From Microbacterium cremeum (GTDB taxonomy: Bacteria; Actinomycetota; Actinomycetes; Actinomycetales; Microbacteriaceae), in assembly GCF_015277855.1 (NCBI RefSeq), contig NZ_CP063812.1:930001-994000 (forward strand): DNA of 64,000 bases. Reading direction: 5' to 3'. Position 1 is the stretch's first letter; every line of letters starts with the position of its first letter. The notes beneath the pieces are model-generated. The model had not been told where the DNA came from. It saw nothing but the letters and a program-made list of their open reading frames with translations, and ran no database searches. A program made the translations under genes and the position numbers. Positions 8,002 through 16,736 of this stretch are shown piece by piece.

Positions 8002-9447
8002 CTAGTAGATCGTGGTCGGGGTGTCGGCGACGGCGAGGTCGCGCGGATCGGGCTCGTCGGGCCCCGGCAGCGGGTCAGGACCCTTCTTGGCGGTCTTCAC
8101 GATGAGACCGAACTCCACGACGGCCAGTGCCGCGTAGATGAGGGTGAACGCCGTCAGCGAGATCAGCACCGTCCAGCCCGGCACGTTGGGCGAGACGCCG
8201 TCCTCGGTGAGCATCAGCCCGAAGACGATCCACGGCTGCCGGCCCATCTCGGTGAAGATCCATCCGACGAGGATCGCGAACAGCGACGCGGGCCACGCCC
8301 AGATCGCCAGCTTCCACGCCCACGCGGGAACCTCGCGCCGGGCCTTGCGCCGGGTCAGCCACAGGCCCGCCACCGCGGTGAGCGCGGCGACCCCGCCCAG
8401 GCCGATCATCCAGCGGAACGACCAGTAGGTGACCCAGAGGATGGGCGCGAAGTTGCCGTCGACGCGGTCGGCGAACTCGGGGAACATCTCGGTCGTGTAC
8501 GCCAGGTTGAGGTCGTTGATGCCTTCGACGCATCCGTCGATCGAATGGGTCGACAGGAGCGCCAGCAGATACGGCACGCGGATCGAGAACAGCTCGCTCG
8601 AGCCGTCGGGCGTGCCGAGCGTGAACAGCGAGAACGAGGCATCCGCCCCGCATGCGCTGTCGAACATGGCCTCGGCCGCCGCCATCTTCATCGGCTGCGT
8701 CGCGACCATGACGAGGCTGAGCTGGTCGCCCGACAGGGCGACACCGCCGAACGCGACGATCATGCCCCACAGGCCGTACTTCAGCGATGAGCGCATCATC
8801 TCGACGTTCTGCCCGCGCAGCAGATGCCAGGCCGAGATCGAGATGATGACGCCGGCGGTCATCATGAACGCCGCGAAGAGCGTGTGGGGGAGTGCCGCCA
8901 GCGCGACGGGGTTCGACAGCACGGCGAAGAAGTCGGTCATCTCGGCGCGCGAGCCGTCGTCGGCCATCCGGAAGCCGACCGGATTCTGCATGAAGGCGTT
9001 CGCCGCGAGGATGAAATAGGCCGAGAACCACGCGCCGATCGTCGCGATCCAGATGCTCGCGAGGTGGAGGGCCCTGGGCAGCTTGTCCCACCCGAAGATC
9101 CACAGGCCGATGAACGTCGCCTCGAAGAAGAACGCCATGAGCCCTTCGAAGGCGAGGGGAGCGCCGAACACGTCGCCGACGAAGCGCGAGTACGCCGACC
9201 AGTTCATGCCGAACTGGAACTCCTGCACGATGCCGGTGACGACGCCCATCGCGAAGTTGATCAGGAAGATCTTGCCGAAGAACCGCGTGAGATGCAGCCA
9301 CTTCACCGTGCCGGTGCGGAACCACGCCGTCTGGAAGATCGCCACCGTCAGCGCCATGCCGAGCGTGAGTGGAACGAACAGGAAGTGGTACAGCGTCGTG
9401 AGGCCGAACTGCCAGCGGGCGAGCAGCAGGGGGTCCAGCAGATCCAT
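8002..9447 (-). CDS. cydA: cytochrome bd ubiquinol oxidase subunit I
   Basis: Subunit I carries the haems b558, b595 and d and the quinol site. The N terminus MDLLDPLLLARWQFGLTTLY and the GRQPW motif (in EMGRQPWIVFG) are diagnostic. The short region after residue 300 suggests the short Q-loop class seen in actinobacteria; length 481 aa. The frame is open to 9489, but the start is placed at 9447 because GGAAG lies at proper spacing upstream and the family starts here; ATG at 9450 is equally possible. It is the first gene of the cyd operon, with an operator-bearing promoter just upstream. Confidence 0.94.
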   Translation of the reverse strand: MDLLDPLLLARWQFGLTTLYHFLFVPLTLGMALTVAIFQTAWFRTGTVKWLHLTRFFGKIFLINFAMGVVTGIVQEFQFGMNWSAYSRFVGDVFGAPLAFEGLMAFFFEATFIGLWIFGWDKLPRALHLASIWIATIGAWFSAYFILAANAFMQNPVGFRMADDGSRAEMTDFFAVLSNPVALAALPHTLFAAFMMTAGVIISISAWHLLRGQNVEMMRSSLKYGLWGMIVAFGGVALSGDQLSLVMVATQPMKMAAAEAMFDSACGADASFSLFTLGTPDGSSELFSIRVPYLLALLSTHSIDGCVEGINDLNLAYTTEMFPEFADRVDGNFAPILWVTYWSFRWMIGLGGVAALTAVAGLWLTRRKARREVPAWAWKLAIWAWPASLFAILVGWIFTEMGRQPWIVFGLMLTEDGVSPNVPGWTVLISLTAFTLIYAALAVVEFGLIVKTAKKGPDPLPGPDEPDPRDLAVADTPTTIY

Positions 9448-9489
9448 CATGCGCTTCCGATCGTTGCCGGGGGATCGTGGTGCGATCAC

Positions 9490-9518
9490 GATATCATGTG
9501 GTCAGACCACACAGTCAA
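9490..9518 (-). promoter_or_regulatory. cydA promoter with 15-bp palindromic operator in the spacer
   Basis: On the minus strand TTGACT (9518 to 9513) is followed after 17 bases by GATATC (9495 to 9490); TATCGT with a 19-base spacer is an alternative -10. The spacer contains the perfect palindrome TGTGGTCAGACCACA (9497-9511). The half-site TGGTC/GACCA resembles operators of the FadR branch of GntR regulators. A repressor bound there would cover the promoter. The predicted transcript start lies about 35 bases before cydA. moaA is divergent, so the site could affect it as well. Confidence 0.65.
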
Positions 9519-9565
9519 GCGCTCGTTCCGCGTCCGCCCGCCCGGCGCGGGGCTACCCTCGAAAC

Positions 9566-9604
9566 ATGGCGAACCGGGCACGGCGATCGGGGACGCCCGC
9601 GTGA
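9566..9604 (+). CDS. putative 12-codon leader ORF before moaA
   Basis: ATG at 9566 opens a 12-codon frame (MANRARRSGTPA) whose TGA at 9602-9604 overlaps the GTG start of moaA as GTGA. A TACCCT -10 box lies at 9554-9559, so the transcript would begin at or next to this ATG. That would make the ORF the leaderless first cistron, with moaA coupled to it. The peptide is not recognisable. Whether it is translated is unproven; another reading is that moaA simply has a 35-base untranslated leader. Confidence 0.35.
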   Translation: MANRARRSGTPA

Positions 9605-10758
9605 ACGCGATCCCGGTCACGATCGGGCGACGGATGCCGGCGCCCGCGGCACCCGCGGCGCCCGGGGCGGTCGGCGCCCCGCTCGTCGACACCCACGGCC
9701 GTGTGCACCGCGACCTGCGCATCTCGCTCACCGACCGCTGCTCGCTGCGCTGCACCTACTGCATGCCCGAGCAGGGCAACGAATGGCTCGCCAAGACCAG
9801 CATCCTCACCCTCGACGAGATCGAGCGCGTCGCGCGGGTCGCCGCAGCCGACGGCATCACCACGTTCCGGCTCACCGGCGGCGAACCGCTGCTGCGCACC
9901 GACATCGTCGAGGTCGTGCGCCGGCTCGCCGCGATCTCGGGCCCCGACGGGCGGCCCGTCGAGATCGCGATGACGACGAACGGCATCCGTCTGCCCGAGG
10001 TGCTGCCCGCGCTGATCGACGCGGGCCTCGCGCGGCTGAACATCTCGCTCGACACGCTGCGCCGCGACCGCTTCCGCGAACTCACCCGCCGCGATCGGCT
10101 CGACGACGTGCTCGCCGCGATCGCGGCGGCCTCGGCATCCCCGCTGCGCCCGCTCAAGCTCAATGCGGTCGCGATGCGCGACGTCAACGACGACGAGCTG
10201 GTGGACCTCGTCGAGTTCGCCATCGCGCACGACGCGCAGATGCGGTTCATCGAGCAGATGCCGCTCGACGCCGGGCACACGTGGGACCGCGCCCGCATGG
10301 TCACGCAGGACGAGATCCTCGCCGCGCTCGGCCGGCGATGGCGGCTCACCCCCGTGCCGGGCCGCGGGGGAGCGCCCGCCGCCCGCTGGATGCTCGACGA
10401 CGGCCCGCACTCCGTCGGCGTCATCGCCTCGGTCACGGCCCCGTTCTGCGGCGACTGCGACCGGCTGCGGCTCACCGCCGACGGGCAGCTGCGCAACTGC
10501 CTGTTCTCGACGACCGAGTACGACCTGCTGCCGGTGCTCCGCGAGGGCGCTGCGACCGCGCGTCTCGACTCGCACGCTCGCTCGCGGACCGAGGACCCCG
10601 CGGTCCTCGAGCGAGCGAGGAACGGGCAAGACGAAGCGCCCGAAGCGGGCGTCGACCGGATGCTGCGGGCCTGCGTCCGCGGCAAGCTCCCCGGTCACGC
10701 CATCAACGACCCCGCGTTCCTGCAGCCGGCGCGCGGCATGAACGCGATCGGGGGCTGA
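9601..10758 (+). CDS. moaA: GTP 3',8-cyclase MoaA with an in-frame repeat insertion
   Basis: Radical SAM enzyme for the first step of molybdenum cofactor synthesis (GTP to 3',8-cyclo-GTP). The N-terminal cluster motif is C47-x3-C51-x2-C54 (RCSLRCTYCMP), the C-terminal cluster uses C283, C286 and C300, and the C-terminal GG tail (MNAIGG) is present. GTG at 9601 is taken as the start; ATG at 9634 is possible. Around residues 320-347 there is an extra segment of roughly 28 residues (RLDSHARSRTEDPAVLERAR and on) not expected in MoaA, encoded by two facing copies of the interspersed repeat. The reading frame and all cysteines are intact. fdhD follows after 3 bases. Confidence 0.92.
   Translation: MNAIPVTIGRRMPAPAAPAAPGAVGAPLVDTHGRVHRDLRISLTDRCSLRCTYCMPEQGNEWLAKTSILTLDEIERVARVAAADGITTFRLTGGEPLLRTDIVEVVRRLAAISGPDGRPVEIAMTTNGIRLPEVLPALIDAGLARLNISLDTLRRDRFRELTRRDRLDDVLAAIAAASASPLRPLKLNAVAMRDVNDDELVDLVEFAIAHDAQMRFIEQMPLDAGHTWDRARMVTQDEILAALGRRWRLTPVPGRGGAPAARWMLDDGPHSVGVIASVTAPFCGDCDRLRLTADGQLRNCLFSTTEYDLLPVLREGAATARLDSHARSRTEDPAVLERARNGQDEAPEAGVDRMLRACVRGKLPGHAINDPAFLQPARGMNAIGG
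10559..10640. repeat. inverted pair of the interspersed repeat inside moaA
   Basis: Two divergent copies of the cydD/46-kb repeat face head to head. The right copy (10602-10640) reads GGTCCTCGAGCGAGCGAG and then AAGACGAAGCGCC on the plus strand. The left copy is the reverse complement type, reading GGTCCGCGAGCGAGCG and then GAGACGCGC on the minus strand. The centre is GAGGACCCCGC. The element replaces what should be a short loop of MoaA and keeps the frame open. It is more diverged than the cydD copies, which suggests an older insertion. Confidence 0.7.
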
Positions 10759-10761
10759 GCC

Positions 10762-11676
10762 ATGGGACGCATCACCGCGCGCAGTCCCGTCACCCGCATC
10801 TCGCTCGAGGGCGGGGCGCAGACGGCCCGCCGCCGCGCCGACACGCTCGTGGTCGAGGAGCCGCTCGAGATCCGCGTCGGCGGCGAGCCGCTCACCGTGA
10901 CGATGCGCACGCCCGGACACGACATCGAGCTGGCCGCCGGATTCCTCGTGTCGGAAGGGGTGATCGCCCGTGGCGGCGAGTTCCGCTCCGCGATCCACTG
11001 CGGCGGCCCCGGCACGGCGGCGGCAGGGGACGCGACCGTCGGACCGAGCCTGCTCGGCATCGGCGCGACCGAGAACACGTACAACATCCTCGACGTCTCG
11101 CTCGCCCCGGGCGTCGAGATGCCGCTCACCGACATCACGCGTAACTTCTACACGACGAGCTCGTGCGGCGTGTGCGGCACGGCGTCGATCGACGCGATCG
11201 AGAAGGCGTCGCGCTACGAGGTGGTGACGGATGCCGCGACCGTCGACGCGACGCTGCTCGCGGGGCTTCCCGACGCGCTGCGCGCCGGGCAGACGGTGTT
11301 CGAGAAGACCGGCGGCCTGCACGCGGCGGCCGTGTTCGACGCGGCGACCGGTGAGCTGCTGGTGCTGCGCGAGGACGTCGGGCGGCACAACGCCGTCGAC
11401 AAGGTCGTCGGCTGGGCACTGCTCGAAGACCGGCTGCCGCTGACCGGCACCGTGCTCCAGGTGTCGGGGCGAGCCAGCTTCGAGCTGGTGCAGAAGGCCG
11501 TGATGGCCGGCATCCCGATCCTGTCGGCGGTGTCGGCGCCGTCGTCGCTCGCGGTCGAGCTGGCCGCGGCATCCGGCCTCACCCTCGCGGGATTCGTGCG
11601 CGGCACCTCGCTCAACGTGTACTCACGCGCCGAGCGGGTGCTGGTCGGCACGGCCGTGGTGGATCAGAACACGTAG
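10762..11676 (+). CDS. fdhD: formate dehydrogenase accessory sulfurtransferase FdhD
   Basis: Transfers sulfur from a cysteine desulfurase to the molybdenum cofactor of formate dehydrogenase. The catalytic cysteine pair is C135-G-V-C138 in TTSSCGVCG, and the conserved [13 protein letters not shown] segment follows. Length 304 aa, usual for the family. It is separated from moaA by 3 bases and probably translated from the same mRNA. No formate dehydrogenase gene is in the window, so the client enzyme lies elsewhere. The 3' end overlaps the convergent small membrane protein gene by 13 bases. Confidence 0.94.
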   Translation: MGRITARSPVTRISLEGGAQTARRRADTLVVEEPLEIRVGGEPLTVTMRTPGHDIELAAGFLVSEGVIARGGEFRSAIHCGGPGTAAAGDATVGPSLLGIGATENTYNILDVSLAPGVEMPLTDITRNFYTTSSCGVCGTASIDAIEKASRYEVVTDAATVDATLLAGLPDALRAGQTVFEKTGGLHAAAVFDAATGELLVLREDVGRHNAVDKVVGWALLEDRLPLTGTVLQVSGRASFELVQKAVMAGIPILSAVSAPSSLAVELAAASGLTLAGFVRGTSLNVYSRAERVLVGTAVVDQNT

Positions 11677-12038
11677 AGGTGTCCGAGCACGATCGTCACG
11701 ACGAAGAACACGCCGACGATCACCGCGATGATCGCGAGGGTCTTGCCCGACAGCTTCGCGACGCCCCAGCCGACGAGGAACGGCAGCGCGATCAGGAAGA
11801 TCGCGACGATCCACCAGAACGCGACGTAGCCTCCGGTGGTCGCGTCCGACAGGCGCCCCGCGAACAGCTGCTGTGTGGCGGGATGCGTCGCGAATCGCAG
11901 CGCGGCGCCGATCGGGACGGCGACGAACGCGAACACGATGAGCCCGATGAGGGCTCCCCACAGTCCCGGGCTGCCGTTGCCGCTGAGGACTCCGCCGTGC
12001 ATCTCGGGTTCTGGGCGCTGCTGCTTGTGTGATGCCAT
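11664..12038 (-). CDS. small membrane protein of unknown function
   Basis: 124 aa with three clear membrane spans (about residues 28-50, 64-88 and 98-120) and a short hydrophilic N terminus, [17 protein letters not shown] do not recognise the family. ATG at 12038 has no ribosome binding site; TAAGGT (12051 to 12046) stands 7 bases before it, so a leaderless mRNA is likely. The frame is open further upstream, but that part has no membrane or coding character. It converges on fdhD with a short overlap. Confidence 0.75.
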   Translation of the reverse strand: MASHKQQRPEPEMHGGVLSGNGSPGLWGALIGLIVFAFVAVPIGAALRFATHPATQQLFAGRLSDATTGGYVAFWWIVAIFLIALPFLVGWGVAKLSGKTLAIIAVIVGVFFVVTIVLGHLYVF

Positions 12039-12114
12039 GGCCCAGACCTTAGCGGTCCGGGGACGGCCCGCGCGTCGTGCGATCCGCATGAACCGATCCG
12101 CGGGGGCGCCACCA

Positions 12115-12156
12115 CGATCGGACGGCCGCGCCCCGGGGAGCACGGCCGTCCGATCG
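12115..12156. terminator. 14-bp perfect hairpin after the GH43 gene
   Basis: CGATCGGACGGCCG (12115-12128) pairs perfectly with 12143-12156 around a 14-base loop containing CCCCGGGG. It lies 15 bases past the stop of the large GH43 gene (minus strand) and before the promoter of the small membrane protein gene. No U tract follows, as is common for terminators in GC-rich actinobacteria. Confidence 0.7.
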
Positions 12157-12171
12157 CGGGAGGGACGGGCG

Positions 12172-15100
12172 TCAGCCGCACGCGTGCGCGGCGTAGGGCG
12201 CCTGCGTCTCCGACGTCACGGGCTGCCCGTCGATCGTGGCGGTCGCGGTCACGGCGACCGTGCCGCCTTCGATGCCCGCCAGGCGCGTCGCGAACGCGTG
12301 CGACGAGGCGTGACCGGGCTGCAGCACCGCCACCGTCTTGGATCCGTACGGCGTCTGCACGTCCAGCGCCACCGCCACGTCGTCGGTGTTCGACGTCCTC
12401 ACGACGAGCGTGACCTTGCCCGCGACGCAGCGCGTCGTCACCGCCACGTCGATGTCGGGACCGGTCTGCGGCAGCACGATCTCGTGCGCAGCCACACTCT
12501 CGAGCGTCGGCACGACCGGCTTGATCAGCCCGTCGGCGCCGAACTCGAGCCGATCGATCGTCGTCTCGCGGTGCGTGCCGTCGCCGCCGGGGATCGCGAA
12601 GCGGTGGTACGCGATGTACCAGTCGTCGGTGCCGGGCACGTTGACGATCGAGCTGTGGCCGGGGCCCTTGATGCCGAGCGACAGGTCCTTCTGCAGGATG
12701 ACGCCCCGGTAGGTCCACGGCCCGTTCATGCTCGTCGCCGTCGCGTAGCCGACACGGTAGTTCTCCGACCCGGTGTCGTCGATCGCGTAGGTGAGGTGGT
12801 ACAGACCCTCGCGGTAGTTGAAGAACACGCCCTCGCGGAAGTTCGTGAGGCCGCTGATCCGCTGGAACGTCCCCGCTCTGAGCGAGATCATGTCGTCATT
12901 CAGCTCCGCCAGCACCGCGCCGTTGCCGCCGTTGCCCCAGCCGAGGTACCACTTCCCCGAGACCGGATCGTGGAACGCCGCCGGATCGATCGCCTGACCG
13001 GAGGTGACCTCCTCGTTGTTGAGGATCATGGCGTTCGGCTGGGCGACGAAGGGCCCGACGGGCGTCTCGCCCACCGCGACGCCGATCGTCTTGCGGTTGA
13101 GGGCGGCGTTGTGGCCGCTGAAGTAGAAGTAGTACTTCCCGTCCCGCTCGATGATGGTGGGCGCCCACGCGTTGCCGGTCGCCCACGGCACATCTCCGTT
13201 CACCCCGTCGAGGGTCAGGAACGGCTCGGCCGAGCGCTCCCAGTCCACGAGGTTCTTCGAGCTCCAGACGTAGAAGTCCTTGCCGCCCCAGCCTGCGTAT
13301 CCGTCGGTGGTGGCGTAGATGTAGTACGTGTCGCCGAAGACCGCGATGTTCGGATCGGCGTAGAGCCCGGGCAGCACCGGGCTCTTCACCGGCCGGGCCT
13401 CCATCGTCCAGGTCGTCGTCGTGCCGTCGCGGGCCGTGAGCGTGTACGTCACAGGCTCGGTGAGATCGACCGTCGTGCCGGAGGCGGGCGACACGCTGAC
13501 GCCGTCGGCAGCCTGGAACGTCGGCGCCAGCTGGGTCAGGTCGGTGCCCTTGACGACCGGGAACACGACGGAGTGCGCCGAGCCGGTGACGATCGGCGCC
13601 ATCTTCAAGGCCGAGGCATCCGTCAGCGACACGTCGATGAGCTGGTCGGTCGCGCCCGCGTTCTCGAGCACCTCGGTCGCCGACAGCGCCCGGTTGTACA
13701 CGCGCACGTTGTCGAACCAGCCCTGGAAGTACCCGTCGGCCGAGTAGAACGACTTGCCGAGGTACCCGGCGAGGTTCGACCCGAGGTCGGCCACGGTCGC
13801 GGTGAGCGCGGCGTTCTCGTCGAGCTTCACGCCGTCGGAGTACACCGTCATCGTGCTGCCGTCGAAGACCACGTCGACGCGGTGCCACTCTCCTGGCGCG
13901 ACGCTGCCGGTGACCGCCGCCTCGTTCTGCCACGAGGTCTGCGTGATGGCGCTGCGCACGTCGCCGCCGCGCAGTCGCAGGAAGTAGTACTTGTTCGTGT
14001 CGGTGCCGAAGGCGAACGTGAAGAAGTTGCCGCTGGTCCTCTCGGACTTCACGTCCATCGAGACCGTCATCCTGCTTCGGCCGTCGAAGAAGCCGGCCGG
14101 GAACGAGGCGAACCCGTTCGCCGAGCCGTCCAGGCGCAGCGCCTTGCCCTGCACCGCGTCGGTCGCCACCGCCGCGGTGCCGCTCGCGGTGAGGTCGGCG
14201 TCGCCCGCCGAGTCGGCGAGCGTGCCGTCGTCGAACGTGTACTCGGCGATCGGCGCCTGCTGCGGCTCTTCAGGCTCTTCCGGCTCTTCGCCGGTGTCGC
14301 CGTACGCGGCGAGCAGGCGCTCCTCCTCGGCGGCCGACAGGCGCAGCACCGAGCCGTGACGGAAGCGCTGGTCGAACGAGTACTGGTTCGCGCCCGTGCC
14401 GACGCTCAGCTGGGTGAACTGCAGGCTCGCGAGGGTGTCGGCGGTGTGGGCGTAGTAGCCGCTCTGGTCGCCCATGGCCGCCCACCTGCCGTCCGGCAGC
14501 TCGTACACGGTGAGGCCCTCCATCGAGGCGCGAAGACCGTGGGCGGATGCCTCGCCCCGGCCGATCACGCGCGTCCACGGCCCGTCGAGGCTCGGTGCCG
14601 TGTCGACGACGGTGTGCCAGTCCGACGTCGAGAACCGGTAGTAGGTGTCGCCCTCCTTCGCGATGGTCGAGTCGATGATGTTCTGGCCGGCCTGACCGTC
14701 GCCCTTGTCATTGAGCGAGGTCCAGATCTCGGGCTCGGTGAAGGTCACGAAGTCGCGGGTCTTGGTGAGGTACATCCGCAGCGCCCAGTCCTCGGTGCCG
14801 TTGTCGGTCCGGTCGCGGGCGGCCCAGTACACGTAGTACTCGCCGGTGGCTTCGTTGTAGATCGCCTCGGGGGCCCACACGCAGCCGGCCTGGTCGAACC
14901 CTGCGAACACGATGCGTTGGTCGCTCCAGGTCACGAGGTCGGTGGACTCCCACACCACGATGTTCTGGCTGGCGTTCAGCTGGTCCCAGCCGGAGCCGCC
15001 GGCGCCGCCGCCCTCGGCGTGCAGGTCGGTGCCGATGATCCAGTACTTGTCGCCCTCGGGGGCGCGGACCAGGTGGGGGTCGCGGACGCCGAGGTCGCCG

Positions 15101-16530
15101 CCGAGGTTGGCGAGAATCGGCTCGTTCTCGTTGAGCTTCGACCAGTGGAGCCCGTCGTCGCTGTGGCCGAAGAAGATCTTCTCGTAGCCGCCGTGGGCAG
15201 CGAAGTGGGTCCACAGGTAGCCCGCGGTGTAGTCGCGGTCGAGATCGGCGGGGGCCGCCTTCACCGTCACCGCGATGTCGCGTGTCGCGGTCGTGCCGGG
15301 CACGGTGGCGGTCAGGGTGACGGCGGTGTCCGCCGTCCCGCGCGTCACGACGCCCGGCGCCTTCCCGTCGTGGGCGGCGGTCGTGATGACGCCCTCGGGT
15401 GAGGCCGTCCACGCGATGTCGCTGAGGTTGACGCTCCCCTCGGCGGGGAGGGTGATGTTGCCGCGGATGTCGTCGGGGTTCGGGATCGCGATCGCGTCGA
15501 GGTCCTGCTGGGCTAGCGCGGCGGAACCCGGCAGCGGCAGCACCGTCGCGGGGAACGAGCGGGTCTCGGATGCCGAGCCCCGCGTGAGGGTGGCCGTCAG
15601 GGTGACCGAGACGGGGTCGGCGCCCGCGGCGGGGCGCGTCACCGCTCCCGTGCCCGAGACGACCGTGTCGTCGCTGGAGGCCCACGTGATGGCCGATCCG
15701 TTCGCACCCTTCGAGGGGAGCGTCAGGTCAGACGACACGGCCGACAGGTCGCCGAGCGCGAGGGCTGCGGCGTCGCGCTGCACGCGGGCGTCGTCCCCGG
15801 GGACGAGAGCGGTGACCTCGGCGGCGCTCAGCGCGCTGTCGTAGATCCGCACATTCCGCAGGCTCCCCGCGAGACGCTTGTCTGCGTTGTACACCGATCG
15901 GCCCAGGTAGTTCGCGGTGGTCGCCCCGCCGCCGATCGCTCCCGGCGTGATCGTCACGTTCGTGTTCTCGCCGACCTGGACGCCGTCGAGGTAGACGCGC
16001 GCCGTGTCCGTGGCGTCGTCGAGCGTGTATGTGATCGTCTTCCACACGTCGCGCTCGAGGTTCGCGCCGCTGTTCGCTGTCTGCTCGGTGGTCCAGTTGC
16101 CGGTGGCGATCGAGGTCTTGTAGGCGTTGCCGGTCGAGTACAGGTAGCCGTTGCCGACGCCCGATGCGTCGGTGTTGCCGAAGCCGTAGATGAAGTACGG
16201 CGTGCCCTGAGCGCTGCGCACCAGCACTTCGGCGCTGACCGTGATCGAGGTCAGTCCCGCAAGGAGGTCGTCGGGGAGGTCGACGTGATCGTCGGTGCCG
16301 TCGAGACGTACGCCCTCTGATCCCGTGAGCGCGGGCGAGCCGATGTAGGCGCCGTCGCGTCCGGAACCCGAGGCGTCGACCGCGACGGTGCCCGCGATCT
16401 CGTCGAGGGGGTAGTGGGCGACCAGCTGCGCGGCGGCGGTGGCGGGCTGCGCGGTGGCGACGGCTCCGCCCAGGCCCAGGGCGATCGCGGTGAGTGCGGC
16501 GAGCGTGCGCCGGACGAGGGGCTGCTTCAT
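12172..16530 (-). CDS. secreted multidomain protein with two GH43 modules and two LamG-like domains
   Basis: 1452-residue exported glycoside hydrolase, probably acting on arabinan or arabinoxylan. Order: signal peptide (residues 1-33, ending near AQPATAAA); LamG-like lectin fold (about 35-240); two short bacterial Ig-like domains (about 250-430); first GH43 module (about 435-750, with VRDPHLVRAPEG and CVWAPEAIY); a short EEPEEPEEPQ linker; second LamG-like domain (about 765-970); a further Ig-like domain; second GH43 module (about 1085-1390, opening LPGLYADPNIAVFGDTYYIYA, with AIDPAAF and NFREGVFF as likely pKa-modulating and acid residues); C-terminal beta domain. There is no LPXTG or transmembrane anchor, so it is probably released. 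A LacI-type operator lies 54 bases upstream. Confidence 0.88.
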   Translation of the reverse strand: MKQPLVRRTLAALTAIALGLGGAVATAQPATAAAQLVAHYPLDEIAGTVAVDASGSGRDGAYIGSPALTGSEGVRLDGTDDHVDLPDDLLAGLTSITVSAEVLVRSAQGTPYFIYGFGNTDASGVGNGYLYSTGNAYKTSIATGNWTTEQTANSGANLERDVWKTITYTLDDATDTARVYLDGVQVGENTNVTITPGAIGGGATTANYLGRSVYNADKRLAGSLRNVRIYDSALSAAEVTALVPGDDARVQRDAAALALGDLSAVSSDLTLPSKGANGSAITWASSDDTVVSGTGAVTRPAAGADPVSVTLTATLTRGSASETRSFPATVLPLPGSAALAQQDLDAIAIPNPDDIRGNITLPAEGSVNLSDIAWTASPEGVITTAAHDGKAPGVVTRGTADTAVTLTATVPGTTATRDIAVTVKAAPADLDRDYTAGYLWTHFAAHGGYEKIFFGHSDDGLHWSKLNENEPILANLGGDLGVRDPHLVRAPEGDKYWIIGTDLHAEGGGAGGSGWDQLNASQNIVVWESTDLVTWSDQRIVFAGFDQAGCVWAPEAIYNEATGEYYVYWAARDRTDNGTEDWALRMYLTKTRDFVTFTEPEIWTSLNDKGDGQAGQNIIDSTIAKEGDTYYRFSTSDWHTVVDTAPSLDGPWTRVIGRGEASAHGLRASMEGLTVYELPDGRWAAMGDQSGYYAHTADTLASLQFTQLSVGTGANQYSFDQRFRHGSVLRLSAAEEERLLAAYGDTGEEPEEPEEPQQAPIAEYTFDDGTLADSAGDADLTASGTAAVATDAVQGKALRLDGSANGFASFPAGFFDGRSRMTVSMDVKSERTSGNFFTFAFGTDTNKYYFLRLRGGDVRSAITQTSWQNEAAVTGSVAPGEWHRVDVVFDGSTMTVYSDGVKLDENAALTATVADLGSNLAGYLGKSFYSADGYFQGWFDNVRVYNRALSATEVLENAGATDQLIDVSLTDASALKMAPIVTGSAHSVVFPVVKGTDLTQLAPTFQAADGVSVSPASGTTVDLTEPVTYTLTARDGTTTTWTMEARPVKSPVLPGLYADPNIAVFGDTYYIYATTDGYAGWGGKDFYVWSSKNLVDWERSAEPFLTLDGVNGDVPWATGNAWAPTIIERDGKYYFYFSGHNAALNRKTIGVAVGETPVGPFVAQPNAMILNNEEVTSGQAIDPAAFHDPVSGKWYLGWGNGGNGAVLAELNDDMISLRAGTFQRISGLTNFREGVFFNYREGLYHLTYAIDDTGSENYRVGYATATSMNGPWTYRGVILQKDLSLGIKGPGHSSIVNVPGTDDWYIAYHRFAIPGGDGTHRETTIDRLEFGADGLIKPVVPTLESVAAHEIVLPQTGPDIDVAVTTRCVAGKVTLVVRTSNTDDVAVALDVQTPYGSKTVAVLQPGHASSHAFATRLAGIEGGTVAVTATATIDGQPVTSETQAPYAAHACG

Positions 16531-16583
16531 TGCGCTTCCTTCGGGGGCCGCTTCGGTACGGCCGAGGTGGGGGCTCCCGCGAT

Positions 16584-16595
16584 GTTAGCGCTCAC
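16584..16595. promoter_or_regulatory. LacI-type operator upstream of the GH43 gene
   Basis: GTTAGCGCTCAC is an imperfect 12-bp palindrome centred on AGCGCT, the centre typical of LacI-family operators in actinobacterial carbohydrate genes. It sits 54-65 bases upstream of the GH43 start. It differs from the palindrome at the LacI gene in this window (CGTTCAACGTTGAACG), so a different, distant regulator is expected. Confidence 0.5.
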
Positions 16596-16683
16596 TTCCC
16601 GCTGCCGGCAACCACCTCGTGCTCCAGCCTCGGGCCACGCGCCGGCCCCTTGGCCGCGACGAACAGGCACTACCCGAACGCGG

Positions 16684-16721
16684 CGCTGCCCGCCGGTCCG
16701 GGGAGGAAGGGGCGGGCAGCG
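16684..16721. terminator. hairpin after dps
   Basis: GCTGCCCGCC (16685-16694) pairs with GGCGGGCAGC (16711-16720), plus one outer C-G pair. It lies just past the dps stop on the minus strand and before the GH43 promoter. A terminator is the most likely role. Confidence 0.55.
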
Positions 16722-16736
16722 TCAGGGCGCCTGGGA

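Noticed and set aside
9600..9640. MoCo riboswitch in front of moaA
   Set aside because: The space between the predicted transcript start and the gene is only about 35 bases, too short for the structured aptamer.
11836..15402. 1188-codon open frame opposite the GH43 gene
   Set aside because: It is a GC-driven shadow: composition is Arg/Val/His-rich without any domain, and the minus strand holds a complete multidomain hydrolase with signal peptide.
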